In this document: one piece after another, positions 10,283 through 20,733 of the stretch | Layout: each line of letters opens with the position of its first letter | How positions within the stretch are numbered: position 1 is the stretch's first letter | From: Nemopilema nomurai | Lineage: Eukaryota > Cnidaria > Scyphozoa > Rhizostomeae > Rhizostomatidae | Direction: 5' to 3' | Assembly (NCBI GenBank): GCA_003864495.1 | Contig: PEDN01001356.1 | Coordinates: 62,001-126,000, forward strand | DNA length: 64,000 nucleotides | Notes under the pieces: generated by a model | Told to the model about the DNA's origin: nothing | Database searches by the model: none | Seen by the model: only the letters and a program-made list of their open reading frames with translations | Program-made: the position numbers and the translations under genes

Positions 10283-11977
10283 ATGAGTCAGAAAGAGCAC
10301 TGTGAAATGTCGGAAAGTGTTTCCAAGAAAAAGAAGAGGTCTCTTGGACGTCAATGTGCAGCATACGGACGCTATAGCACTTTTTATAATACCGACGGAA
10401 CTGCAAGCGGCCTACATTTTTTTGGATTTCCACAGAAAAATCCTGAGAAACTTCGTTGGTGCAATTTAATTAAAAGAGTAGATGGAATTTAATTAATTAA
10501 AAGAGTAGATGGAAGAGATGATTTTAAAGTTACAAGCGCGACTGTTCTATGTGAAAAACATTTTGCTGATGCAGATATCAAACGTAATCCCACTCACTGG
10601 CGTCTAGTTACTGGGACTGTTCCTTCCCGTAATCTCTATGAAAGTAGCACAATAGCAATAAAGCCTAAGTCACGCAAACCTCCGACACACCGTTCAATCC
10701 AATTGCCAATTGCATCTACAGTTCCTGGACCATCTTTCACTGTTGCTGAATCTGCTGCTACTGATTTTCTTCCAGATTTCTTTGAAGAAGCACTTGATGT
10801 TGCTGATAATTCTGTTACAATATCAACGCAAACAGATTTCTCTTTTGTAAATTCAGCTGTTTATCTTCCTTCTGACTCTGGTAATATTGATAATGAAATT
10901 ATGAAAGCCTTTATTGAATCTGATAACTTCAAAACAGAAGCTGAAGCATTGAACCTAAAGATTTCTACATTGAACAATCAAGTGGCCCTGTTGGAGTTAC
11001 AGATAGCAGAATTAAAGAAGTCCCTCTTTTCAATTGAAAAATTAAAAGCTGATGAATCTGCAACAAAGTTTTACACTGGTTTCCCTAACTTCTCTTCTCT
11101 ACTGGCAACTTTTGAATATTTTGAACCAAAATTGTCTCGAATGCATTACTGGCGTGGTAAACAATCATCTCTCAATACTGATCTTGAATACCATGAAAAG
11201 TCTTCCTTAAAGCCTGGCAGAAAGCGCACACTTTCTCATCTAGAAGAGTTTGTGTTGGTGTTGATGAGACTGAAAGTTGGCTTGTTTGTTTCAGATTTGT
11301 CTGATCGCTTTGGAATCTCTCCTGGTCAAGTTTCAAAGATCTTTACAACCTGGATTTGCTTTTTGTATCATGAACTCCCAACTTTATTTCCGTTTCCATC
11401 TCAAGACCTTGTGCGTAAAAATATGCCATCTCAGTTCAAAGATTTCCCCACAACTAGAATTATCATTGATTGTACTGAAGTTTTCATAGAGGTTCCATCA
11501 TCAATGAAATCACAGTCACAAACATGGTCAGATTACAAACACCACAACACATGGAAGGCTCTTGTTGGAATTTCACCAGTTGGATGCATTACATTCATAT
11601 CAAAGTTATGGTCTGGCAGAGTTTCTGACAAAGAAATTACTCTCAAATCAGGTGTGTTATCACTTTTAGAGGATGGTGACAACATCATGGCAGATCGTGG
11701 GTTTGATGTAAAAGATATCCTTCCTCCTGGTGTTACTTTAAACATTCCTCCTTTTAAAGGCACAAGAGCACAGCTTTCAGCAGAGGAAACTGAAGAAACA
11801 GCCCGAATTGCTTCAGTGCGGATACATGTGGAAAGAGCCATAGGAAGAGTTAAAAATTATCATATCCTTGATGGTGTTTTACCTCTTTCACTGTACCCTG
11901 TTGCTGATCAAATCTTCACAGTATGCTGCCTCCTTACAAACTTTTTACCTTTTTTAGTAAATTCAAATGATAACTAG
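10283..11977 (+). CDS. THAP-domain DDE transposase of element B (stop from internal duplication)
   Basis: The transposase starts at ATG 10283. A THAP finger (about 10350-10640) contains RQCAAYGRYS, LHFFGFPQ and VLCEKHF; the second zinc Cys position is Arg. A 27-bp in-frame tandem duplication around 10466-10516 repeats LIKRVDG and creates a TAA stop between the copies. A long Ser/Thr-rich linker and coiled coil (about 10900-11050) lead to the DDE domain, with IIIDCTEVFIEVP, IMADRGFDVKD and RIHVERAIGRV, so the triad is intact. A possible earlier ATG lies at 10244. The 3' end reaches TAG at 11977. Apart from the duplication the frame is open. Confidence 0.8.
10466..10516 (+). repeat. 27-bp tandem duplication inside the transposase THAP domain
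   Basis: TTAATTAAAAGAGTAGATGG occurs twice with a 27-bp offset. The offset keeps the frame, but the first copy ends in an in-frame TAA. Reading only one copy gives a continuous THAP domain. Confidence 0.85.
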
Positions 11978-12788
11978 GTATAGCAGAAATAACAAATAGC
12001 AAGTCACCATTTAGGTATAACGTTTAATATATATATATTATATCACCAATAGAATTTTCTGCAAAAAATAATTATGAATAATTATATATATTTGTATGGC
12101 TCAGTGGAATTAGCGTTGGTTTTTGAAGCAGCAAACTGGAGTTCGATTCCAACCACGTGGTTTGATACAATTGGGCAGCACCCTTGTGGTAATAATTTTC
12201 CTCCCGTCAGCCTTAATTATGATTACATATATATAGTATACACATAGTTGTATGTAATGAAAATTTCTGTTTACTGGTCTGTATAGTGCTAGATGTTGTA
12301 TAGGCAGAGCTGTACACATTTTTTGTCAATAAAACAGGATGGTTCTAAGTTGCTACATGCTTAATGCAATCATTATGCAGCTGTATATACAAATATGTTC
12401 GAAATATCATATTTTATCAAAATAGTTGTCTAAAATGCTTAAGTATCTAGTTGATTGTCCAAATCATAGTATTCCCAATAATGTCATAAATACATATTAT
12501 CTGAAAGTATATTAACTATGATGTTATATAGTGTAGATAAACATATTTTCAACCTTTAACAACTGTCTGTACAAAGATATCTAATACAATCATATTGTAC
12601 AATGCAAAAACGGCTTTGTGTGTATATTCCTGTCAAGTTTTTAAAATTATCAAACGTATAGAATTAAGAATGTTTTGTGATGGCTAGCTCAGTAGTAGAG
12701 ATGATATTAAATACTTCTACAAATACTTATCTTTTTTTAAAATAATACATACTGGTCTATTACTTATTACTTCAGATATATTATCACT
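11978..12788. other. AT-rich spacer between the convergent genes of element B
   Basis: This stretch of about 800 bp separates the 3' ends of the transposase and YqaJ genes. It is rich in TATATA runs and holds the SINE-like sequence listed separately. No coding signal was seen. Confidence 0.5.
12089..12330 (+). repeat. tRNA-derived SINE-like sequence
   Basis: An internal RNA polymerase III promoter is visible: A box TGGCTCAGTGG at 12097-12107 and B box GTTCGATTC at 12141-12149, spaced 44 bp start to start as in a tRNA gene. The sequence between does not fold into a normal tRNA by eye. Downstream is a unique body (TTGGGCAGCACCCTTGTGG, then CCTCCCGTCAGCC) of the kind seen in V-SINE-like families. 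The 3' limit is unclear; it fades into TATA-rich sequence. It may be an old insertion in the spacer of element B. Confidence 0.6.
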
Positions 12789-14410
12789 TCATAAAATATG
12801 CTTTTTATCAAAATTCTCCCAGCCACCATGCAAATATAATTTAAATCCCTGTTTAACACGCTTTGTGAAAAACTCAGGGAGAACTGCTCTACAAAAAAAA
12901 TACTTCAGTCTTGGAAAAACATAATTGACCATAAATTCTTCATCAAAGCAAATGGTTTCAACAAACAATGGCCTCCCAGTTCCAAACCAAACTACAAAAT
13001 CAACTCTCTTTAAGTTTGCACAAAACATTTGGCCTTGAACTTGGTAGAAGTATGCATGCTTGCGCTTCAGCTTAAAATTACCACCATCTTCAACAAGAAA
13101 GAACTTCTTATCCTTCAGAGCTTCTTGAAGAGACATGTTGTACTTGGAAAATGGACATTTGATTTCCAATCCCCATGTTTCATTTTTGTAAGTGACTACA
13201 CCATCTAATGAAGCACCAAGATAAGGAAATGAGGAAGACAATTGCAGACCAACATCAGAAACTTGAGCATTGATACCTTTATCTTTCAGTAACATTATAT
13301 AAAGCTCTTTAACATGTCCTTCGTGTTTCTGGCCATGGCAAGTTGCAGCTGTTGTGAAAGTTTTATAAAACATAGAGTTAAGCTTAGAAGAAGGTTCAAC
13401 AGAGTTTACAGCAGCAGAGTAAAAATTGGATGCAGTGATACGATACATTCGATGCTTTTTCCAATCATCATTTGAAGCTTGACCATGTGTTGTTTTTTCA
13501 ATATTGGAAATTTCTTCTTGGGACAATGTTGTGTTTTGGCAATAAATGTCCATCATTTCTTTGAAGGAGGAAGTTGAAATATCGTAATATTCATTGAAGG
13601 AGATGGATTCATAGAAGAAAGGATGTTCAGGACTGGATGCAGTGGCTTCAGTTAAAGCAAGTGTGTCAGAATCTGCAGGTTCAGAAATTTCATGAAAGCC
13701 AAAAAACCACTGTTTGGTAAAGCTTCTGCCAATTTCATTTTGAGGGCTTCAAGTCTTTTATCATCAATAGCTTTATCAGATGGAGCACGTGGATCAAAGG
13801 ATTTATAGTGAGACAAATTACTTTTATCATTGTCCTTTCCAAACTTGATTTTTTGTATTATCACTTCATCTATTGGAGAGGGATTGATGGATTTAAGAGC
13901 AGTTGCATTTGGAACATTCCAAGAAGACAGCTTTGAAGTGCATGATACAGCAGATGGATACTCTCGTAAACCACGTCTGTTGAACACCCCCAACATGGTT
14001 GCAGTTGCCAAAACCACCACGACCAATACCAGCAGGACAAGTACATGCAGCAGAGCAAACATCACCAGAATTGATTGAAAATTTTAAAATTACTTTGTAT
14101 AAACACTTCTTCATTGAAGCTTTGACTCTGACATCAAAATAAGAAAAGTTGTTATCTGTTGCAACGTCAATCTTCTTTATAAACCCTTCATAAAAGAACT
14201 GGAAAGCTTTCAGCTTCTTATATGATGTACTTTTCAAAAGAATGTGCTTGAACTTGGACGTTCTTATAACCAAATATTCGTACAACTGCAGAAAATTAAA
14301 AGCCGGTAGCGCTTCAAAATGCTCTTTAATTCCGCTACTGTTAATGACCCCAAATCTTCCAAACACTCGACAACTTTTTCTTCAGGAAGCAACGATTGAA
14401 ACTCTTCCAT
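12789..14410 (-). CDS. YqaJ-family nuclease with SAP-like and SWIM modules, element B (frameshifted)
   Basis: Starts at ATG 14410, close to the right inverted repeat. An N-terminal helix pair LTVAELKSILKRYRL resembles a SAP DNA-binding motif. A SWIM finger follows (CTCPAG then CNHVGG, about 14050-13990). The YqaJ core (13500-12830) shows MYRITASNFYSA, GASLDGVV and LEIKCPFSK, keeping Asp and Glu-x-Lys, and later YFYQVQGQMFC. Frame changes lie near 14300, 13990 and 13650, so the gene is probably dead. No PHD finger is present, unlike the copies at 2076 and 21576. Confidence 0.7.
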
Positions 14411-14486
14411 TTCAAGATCTTAATTGCTCAAGTTTAATCAAACAAACGCTTCTAATTTTCCAAACAAGATCGGTGTTTCGATAGTT

Positions 14487-14579
14487 GTGCGAAAATGCCA
14501 AGGCAACTGGAACATCGGTATTCTCCTTTTCAATTTCGCACCTCGTTTTAAAAAACCTTTTGACGTCATTGCGAAAGTG
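14487..14579 (-). repeat. Right terminal inverted repeat of element B
   Basis: Partner of 10130-10215. TGACGTCA lies at 14561-14568. It abuts the Helitron_like_N coding sequence directly. Confidence 0.8.
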
Positions 14580-15104
14580 GTCTATTATAGATTGTAAATT
14601 TTGTTTTTTCTGGTTCCAGTAGGCATTGGTTCCTGAAATATTTTTGGCATAATTTAAAAGTTTTGACATCATGTAATTATGATCATTATTTAGTAGCATG
14701 GAAGTCAGTTGTTCAGTTGTTAAAGCTGCATCTCCTGGATTCTGTCTTATAAATATATTGCTTTGACCAAGTAGTCGCCATCGATACAACAAATTATATG
14801 CCCAGTTAGCAAACCTTGGGTGAGAAGCAAATCTGTATATCCATTTACCATCTACAAATTCTGCAAATTTCAACAAATGTTTCAATTTCATTGCAAAACA
14901 TTCGGTAGAGCTTTTTGCAATTTCTCGCACAGTATATTTGCTTGTTGGGTCACCTTTGCTGTCAGGGAAAATTGTTGGAAATGCCATTGTGGCTAAAGAA
15001 TCTGTTGTAAATTCATTTAATGGTGAATCTCCAATTTCAAATGGATGAACATGTGAATCTGATAATAATTCATTTTGAATGATGTCATTTTGCTTCGAAA
15101 TTTC
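14580..15104 (-). CDS. Helitron_like_N domain segment
   Basis: This is the part of the Helitron protein just ahead of the Rep catalytic region. It shows NEFTTDSLATMAFPTIFPDS (about 15020-14960), then ASHPRFANWAYNLLYRWRLL and FIRQNPGDAALTTEQL, all typical of Helitron_like_N. It joins to the left, across element B, with the Rep segment at 10129. It joins to the right, across the LINE fragment, with the DUF6570 segment at 15902 in frame. No internal stop was noticed in this piece. Confidence 0.8.
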
Positions 15105-15111
15105 AGCTTCT
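15105..15111. repeat. Target-site duplication of the LINE insertion (left copy)
   Basis: AGCTTCT here and at 15895-15901 flanks the LINE fragment exactly. Counting it once restores the Helitron frame. Confidence 0.85.
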
Positions 15112-15894
15112 CATCATCATCAGTAACGGAAGGGTCAAGGCTGACCCGCCATGGCACACGCAATGGTTGTCCGCCAAGTGTCCCTGTCTTGCGCCTTCCG
15201 AAGCAGCTCGCCATGGTCATTCCAAAATCTTCCACGTCGTTCTCCAGTTTCCTTTGTGGTCTTCCTCGTTTCCTCTTTCCGTCCACCATTCCCGAAAGAA
15301 TGTCATTTCCTAAGCCTTTACTTCTCGCAACATGGCCAATAAAAGATAACTTCCTTTTGTTGATGCTGTTTATGAGGGTTGCTTGGCCGATCCTTTCCAG
15401 GACCCATATGTTCGTTTTCCTTTCTCTCCAACTTATACGCATAATTCTTCTGTAACACCATATCTCGAAGGACGTCAGTCTGTTCCTGTCACATTTCTTG
15501 AGGACCCAACATTCACATCCATAAGTTGCTACAGGGAATACTAGCGTATGGAGGATTCGGATTTTTGATTGGAGTGTGATCGAGCGGTCTTTCCAATTGT
15601 TGCTGAGGCTTACTACTGCACTTCTTGCTATGGCCAACCTTCTTCTGATTTCTTTGCTCTCATTGCAATCGTTAGTAAAGTTTGCACCGAGATAAATAAA
15701 ATTATCCACTGTTTCAATGACTTCGCAGTTAACAGCAAGATCTCGCATTTCCATGTTGTCTGGATCACCAGCCATCTTCATGACTTTCGTCTTCTGCGTG
15801 TTTAGCATCAGTCCTGCCTGCTTGCTTGCTACTTTGACTCTTGTGACGAGGTCTTCCAGCTCTTGCATGGATCCAGCAATAAGGACAGGTAAAA
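15112..15894 (-). mobile_element. 5'-truncated RTE-like LINE fragment in the Helitron
   Basis: A 783-bp insertion holding the last part of a reverse transcriptase and the tail of the ORF. It begins, on the - strand, just after the position of the FADD catalytic box (AGSMQELEDLVTRV), then LNTQKTKVMKM, FIYLGANFTND, SKIRILHTLVFPVATYGCE and WCYRRIMRISWRER. The 3' end is a short TGATGATGATG tail, as in RTE-type LINEs. It is flanked by perfect 7-bp duplications. The 5' truncation is typical of target-primed reverse transcription. It belongs to the same broad family as the LINE at 55690. Confidence 0.85.
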
Positions 15895-15901
15895 AGCTTC
15901 T
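15895..15901. repeat. Target-site duplication of the LINE insertion (right copy)
   Basis: AGCTTCT, identical to 15105-15111. Confidence 0.85.
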
Positions 15902-17859
15902 GGCACTGGTAAAAAGCTACATAATTCCGTTTCTGCATCATACACTTTATCCTCATCTAAAATATCATTTGGTGGCCCAAAATCATCAGTTATTGTATCA
16001 CTAGAGTATTTATCATCTGATGCCAAGTTTATTTGTGATTTGCAATCCATCAACCCATCTTCTGGTAAAGTGCATATTCTCTCATAATCTATTGTAATAT
16101 GTTTGTATATTGGATTATTAGCCACCAACCAGTGTAAAGCATCAGCTACAGCTTGGCGACGTACTCTAAATGCTTGTGATTGGTATTCCTTTCCATACAT
16201 TTGTATGATAATGACAGGAAGGTCCTTTGCACATCTAGGCAGTATATCAGCTAACTGCTGGACATCTTGTGGTAATGTTAAAACATGACCATTGTAAGCC
16301 CTCTGACCACCTCTTGCCTTTGTATACACTTGAATAACTGGGAAAGCCCTGGCAATTAGCATTTCTTCAAACTGTGTAAGATTTTGCAATTCAGCTGGAA
16401 CAGGAGAAGGTATCACATTATTTTCTTTGCTAAATTTCCTTGGATACCTTTTGTCTCTTTTACACCTGGAACACATGTAGTTGTTATCTTGTAAAGGTGG
16501 GAGTTTACTAATTGGCCAGGCTTCATTACAACAGCAAGATTGAATAATTTTCATTTTCATTGATTCATGAAATTTGGAAATATTCTTGTACCACTCACCA
16601 GTAACAATGTTTCTATTAGCATCTTTCTCTGGTGTGCTTTTATCAGGAGAAGCAACTACTGTTGCGCCTTTTACCTTTCTTACACCATGTGAAACTTTCT
16701 TACACCCTGATACACTGCAGCTTATAACTACCTGTACTTTTTTACAACTTGGAACACTAATTTTGTTTCTTTTACCATTGCAAAAAAGCTTTTTCAGTGT
16801 TCTTTTTCTGCTACTCACATTGAAAGCTGAATTTCCCATATTATTGCCATCCATTTGTTGGTTTTGATCAACAGTTTCTTTGGAGAAGGTACAGTTTTTA
16901 TTGATTAGATGCGCAGAAACTTTTTCAGAATAAGGAGAAGTTGGAAGTGTTGATATTGATGTCATTGTTGACACTTGTGAACTTAGCACATACATCCCAA
17001 AAAACCAACCATGGCTAAACTGATCATACAATTGTCCTATTGTTTGAAATGTTCTAATTTGATTGCATAAGTCATCAATAAATATCCAAACAAAGTTGGT
17101 ATTAACTGCACATGTAAAATGACCATTTAAACACCTTACCATTCCTTTCAAAGTATACCTTACTTCATGTATTATAATATATTCAAAGAATTTCAAATTC
17201 TGCAAAGCATCAGGTGCTAGTTCAACACAAAGTACTGTTGGCGGAATGAAATCATAAAAAATTATGCCAGTTGCATTGGCATGGCACTGATCACAAAGTA
17301 AATTATTGCAGGTTGTATTGCTTGCGGTTATAAAAAGATACCAATATTCTTCATTGAAACCAAATGAAAACACACCTCTGTTTGTAATATAGTGAATAAA
17401 AATTTCCAAATTTTTTATGGAAAACTGATGACAGGAGTTGCAATAAGCTTGAAAGATAAACTTTGAAATCCATAGACTTCTTTCTGTATAATTCATAATG
17501 CCAAAACACCTTTCTTGAAAAATTTCAGAAAATTGTGCTTCTGCATTCATAGAAGTAAATGAGGGGCAACTTAATCGTAATAGTGACCATATTGTTTCAC
17601 GTGTTTCTTCCAACAAAATGATAAGTTCTTCTGTTAGCAAAAAACCACTGCTTTTTAAACCATGGTACTGAAGTAAGGTAGTTCTTATCTGTTGATGAAA
17701 AGGCCCCAGAACCAAATCGTCTCTCAGGTACGGTAACAAGATATAATATGAAACTTCCAAAAAACAATCCACTGCACAGGAAAATACACCTGGGTGTCTT
17801 CTGACAGAATTCATAAAGTGTACATGATTAAATGGTAGCACTGATCCTGACATGGCCAA
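15902..17859 (-). CDS. Helitron N-terminal protein: USPL1-like cysteine peptidase plus DUF6570 region
   Basis: A long open frame from ATG 17859. Residues about 10-290 look like a papain-fold ubiquitin/SUMO peptidase of USPL1 type: Cys box HPGVFSCAVDCFLE, paired zinc ligands (YCNSCHQ and LCDQCHA), and His box GHFTCAVNTNFVWIFIDD. A basic Ser/Lys-rich linker follows. At about residues 440-620 comes a DUF6570-like block (YMCSRCKRDKRYPRKF, LTQFEEMLIARAFPVIQV, GGQRAYNGHVLTLPQDV) common at the N-terminus of Helitron RepHel. The frame continues across the LINE insertion into Helitron_like_N. Peptidase activity is inferred from the Cys, His and Asp positions; the USPL1 label is a similarity judgement. 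Confidence 0.7.
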
Positions 17860-18136
17860 ACAGAAACATAACCACAGAATACTGATATAACTGATATTGC
17901 TATAGTCTACTCATGATTATTTAATGAATAGTCAACTTGCAGTAACTAACAGTAACTATTTTTCTCGGAGGGTAGTCTTTACCTCATCCAAGCACTATAA
18001 AGCTCTTACAAGTACAGGTCAGCTCAGTCCAGCAAAGACAGATACATCAAAAGCTCGCTTTAGCTATAGTCTAACTGATTTCCCTTTTACTCTGCGAAAT
18101 ATAGGCCTAGCTAGGTAGTTTAAAAATGCAAAAAGT
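17860..18136. other. Region upstream of the Helitron gene
   Basis: Probably holds the Helitron 5' end and promoter. I could not fix the terminal TC. No coding signal was seen. Confidence 0.3.
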
Positions 18137-18333
18137 CTTGATGCTTCCCGGTTCACAATTGATATTTAACTGCTAATTCAATAACATAAAAAAGTACGAG
18201 GGGCAAAGAATATCACAAAGTCAATCAAGGGAAAAAATCTTGATGCTCCCCGGTTCACAATTGATATTTAACTGCTAATTCAATAACATAAAAAAGTACG
18301 AGGGGCAAAGAATATCACAAATTCAATCAAGGG
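18137..18333. repeat. Two-copy tandem duplication, 102-bp period
   Basis: CTTGATGCTYCCCGGTTCAC to AATCAAGGG occurs at 18137-18231 and again at 18239-18333 with only a few differences, so the duplication is recent. It is AT-rich and non-coding. Confidence 0.9.
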
Positions 18334-19929
18334 TGGAACACTCCAGCAAAACCTTGATTCTTAAAGAAATCAATATGGCGGCCGCATAGACAAAGCTACC
18401 ACAGAACACAAGAGAAGAAAATGGCAACATACAAATCTGCAACTACTTTTTATTTCCTCTTTTTCGGTGTAAGTTCCCAAATAATTTCAAATGAGAACAT
18501 TTACTTGCTAATAATGAAACTGTAAGCGTTTTAAAATCTCCTTTTCGCAAAATGCTGACGTACCTTCACACACACTGCTTTCCCTTCCTCCTTGTCGAGG
18601 TCAACTCCCACGCTGATATTTGCACGCTTTTGGCTCACATGGCATCGTCTGTCACTTGATTGATTTGCGAGCGATTGTTTCACAGTGCAATTGATTGTTT
18701 GTTGCCATAGCAGCAGCAAAATTGATTGACGATGAAATTGATTGACAGTTGTCAAGGCAACAACAAAATGACAAAATCTGCTGACAAAGTGCTGACAACA
18801 TGAACTGAAGTTTCCATATGCTACTTATACGCGGAGCAGACTGTAAGCCCTTCCGGGCAATAATTATGCAACTGAAAGGGACTAGGAACATTTCACATTA
18901 GCTGATATGTTTCAGAACCCATGTGATCTGTAAGAATCTACACAGATAAGAGAAAAACAGCCTGAAATCAAACAATGCAAGTTAGCTAAATAAAAATGCT
19001 TTCTTCACAATAAAATCTGTTTCACCAAAAAACAAATTTAATGCAATGAGAGAAATAAGAAAAAAACATAAATATACATTGAAAGCATGCTTATTGACAT
19101 CAAAGTCCAGAAGACAAAATGCAGTGTATGATGGATTTACTGGGTACATTCCTTCAAATGACCTCAGTTCATACACATACAAAGAAGTTACACTGATTCC
19201 ATCCAGTTTTTCCTAGAAGATAAGTAGAATGTCAATTTATTGGTCAAAATGATTTGAGTGATTGCAGTTGTCTGATTGGAACATAACTGTCAATTTAATA
19301 GATGTGGTATAAAGATGTTTTTAGGTTACACCCTCTTTCTGCTGTTATTTTTAGCAAACTATCTAGTTTGGCAGATAGAATCTCTGCCAAAAGTAGTTGG
19401 AACACCGTGAGATTCTTTTAATTTTGCGACCCCCATTCTTTTCCGTCCCTACTTGGTAGCTGCAACCTCCTTGCCCCCTTAGACAATGTTGCATCTTTAG
19501 GGGAAGGCCATAGATTCATGAGAATGCTTCACTTGCGCGATGCGTAAATTAGAGCAAGTGTTCCAAGACTTTTGGCACAGATTGTAGATATATACAGAAA
19601 TTTTTTCAATGCTGGAGATAAAAACGAAATAGAGAAAAGATTTGGATGTTATATGGCTATAAATGTTGAACTTTTCGATTCACGAATTTTAGAAGAACTA
19701 AATTATAGTTATAGAAGTCTGATGACTTATGATGCATTTAAAGGTTTTGATGTTGACTAAGAGTTTGTTGTAACCAACAGGGCCCGCGCCACCAGGGTGG
19801 GAGGCATGGCCTTTTTGTGATGCAAGTAGTTTGAAGCTTTGAAACTGCTGTAAAAGGGGTAAGAATTTTAGCCTTGCCCCTATAAGGGTCCCTAAACTTT
19901 TAAATTTGTGGCGCGGACCCTGACCCATC
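18334..19929. other. Non-coding stretch with no recognised gene
   Basis: No feature with homology-like motifs was seen. It holds ATGGCGG at 18375-18381, a cluster of TTGATTGA-type words near 18655-18745, and a perfect hairpin at 19367-19391. Short open frames here have no recognisable product. Confidence 0.4.
19367..19391. repeat. Short perfect hairpin
   Basis: TTTGGCAGA (19367-19375) and TCTGCCAAA (19383-19391) form a 9-bp stem around a 7-nt loop. It could be a chance palindrome or the remnant end of a small element. Confidence 0.5.
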
Positions 19930-20286
19930 ATACTACAAGGATAAAGACGACCACCTCTTCATTACTATCAAAACTAGCCCATGTTTCCGTCGCTTCTTCC
20001 ATTTCTTCATCCTCTGCAATTTTAATCAGATTTTCTTTAACACCTTTTTGCCTTGTACCACCGTCCTGTGGCAACCTAGAAGGTAGACCTGTACTTTTCG
20101 TGAATTTTGTTCTACTTCGAACATCAAGCAGCTGTGAACTGACAACGCTTAGTTCATCTTCGCTCTGGCAAACATGCAGCTGGCTTTTCTTCTGCTTTTG
20201 AACTCTTCTTTCTGATTTTTTCTCCTCTTTCGTTTCACTTCTATCTTGGCAAATGCAAGGTCATTGTCAGCCAATTTGTCAGCCAT
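19930..20286 (-). pseudogene. Unidentified acidic/basic coding remnant
   Basis: From ATG 20286 the - strand reads a Lys/Arg-rich start (MADKLADNDLAF, then KRKRRKNQKE). After a frame change near 20190 it continues as a polar Ser/Glu-rich stretch to about 19930. I do not recognise it. Composition suggests a real but broken N-terminal exon, possibly of a retroelement gag-like protein. Confidence 0.3.
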
Positions 20287-20344
20287 ATTGAAAAACAAAA
20301 TTTAAACCTGTTGTGGTTGTTGTCAGGTAACCCCTTCTCAACAT

Positions 20345-20733
20345 GTGTTGAGTAACGAATTCGGTACCAAACTATGCCTGGGTGCTGTGATGTTTCTATC
20401 AGAGGGATGGGGTGGTCTAGTATCAGACAAGAAAATAACAGCTGAGTCTGGGTTTCTAAATAAGGTAGATGTTGGTGACTGTATCTTGGCGGACAGAGGT
20501 TTTCTGATTGAGGACGAAATGAATGAAAAGGGAGCCGTTCTAAAAGTCCCTAAATTTACAAGAGGAAAAAGGCAGTTATCTGAAAGGGAAGTTGATGAAT
20601 CAAGGCAATTAGCACATGTAAGAATACATGTTGAACGAGTAATTGGATGATTGAAAGACTTTCGAATTTTACAAACAATTAATCCAATTCCACAAGTAGA
20701 CTTATTGGATAATATTAATTTGTGGCTCTGTTA
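20345..20733 (+). pseudogene. DDE transposase C-terminal fragment (ISL2EU type)
   Basis: Only the end of the transposase is present: SEGWGGLVSDKKIT, CILADRGFLIEDE (second Asp) and [11 protein letters not shown] (Glu), then an in-frame TGA at about 20648 and a readable tail LKDFRILQTINPIPQVD. The first catalytic Asp and the THAP region are missing. It faces the YqaJ remnant at 21576-22860, so both may come from one element. Confidence 0.7.

Larger units (their letters stand above)
10130..14579. mobile_element. ISL2EU-type transposon B, complete, inserted in the Helitron
   Basis: Inverted ends read CACTTTCGCAATGACGTCAA from 10130 rightwards and from 14579 leftwards, with further similarity (AATACCGATGTTCCA) to about 10215 and 14487. 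Inside are a + strand THAP transposase and a - strand YqaJ protein, convergent. The host Helitron frame becomes continuous when the element and a 2-bp duplication (AT/AC on the coding strand) are removed, matching the 2-bp target duplication I recall for this superfamily. The element is about 4.45 kb. Confidence 0.85.
5574..17950 (-). mobile_element. Large Helitron, interrupted by two later insertions
   Basis: All Helitron parts lie on the - strand in the order USPL1-like peptidase and DUF6570 (17859-15902), Helitron_like_N (15104-14580), HUH Rep (10129-9011), PIF1-type helicase (8990-6970) and RPA-like protein (6791-5574). A LINE fragment (15112-15894) and an ISL2EU-type element (10130-14579) sit inside. 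Removing each, with one copy of its target duplication, makes the Helitron reading frame continuous. The exact 5'-TC and 3'-CTRR ends were not located; the ends given are those of the coding content plus a short margin on the right. Confidence 0.75.

Noticed and set aside
12097..12162. Functional tRNA gene
   Set aside because: A and B boxes are good, but the acceptor and anticodon stems do not pair by eye and there is no mature 3' end; a SINE-like head fits better.
17860..18136. Exact Helitron 5' terminus
   Set aside because: Several TC dinucleotides are possible and I found no second copy to compare, so no end was called.
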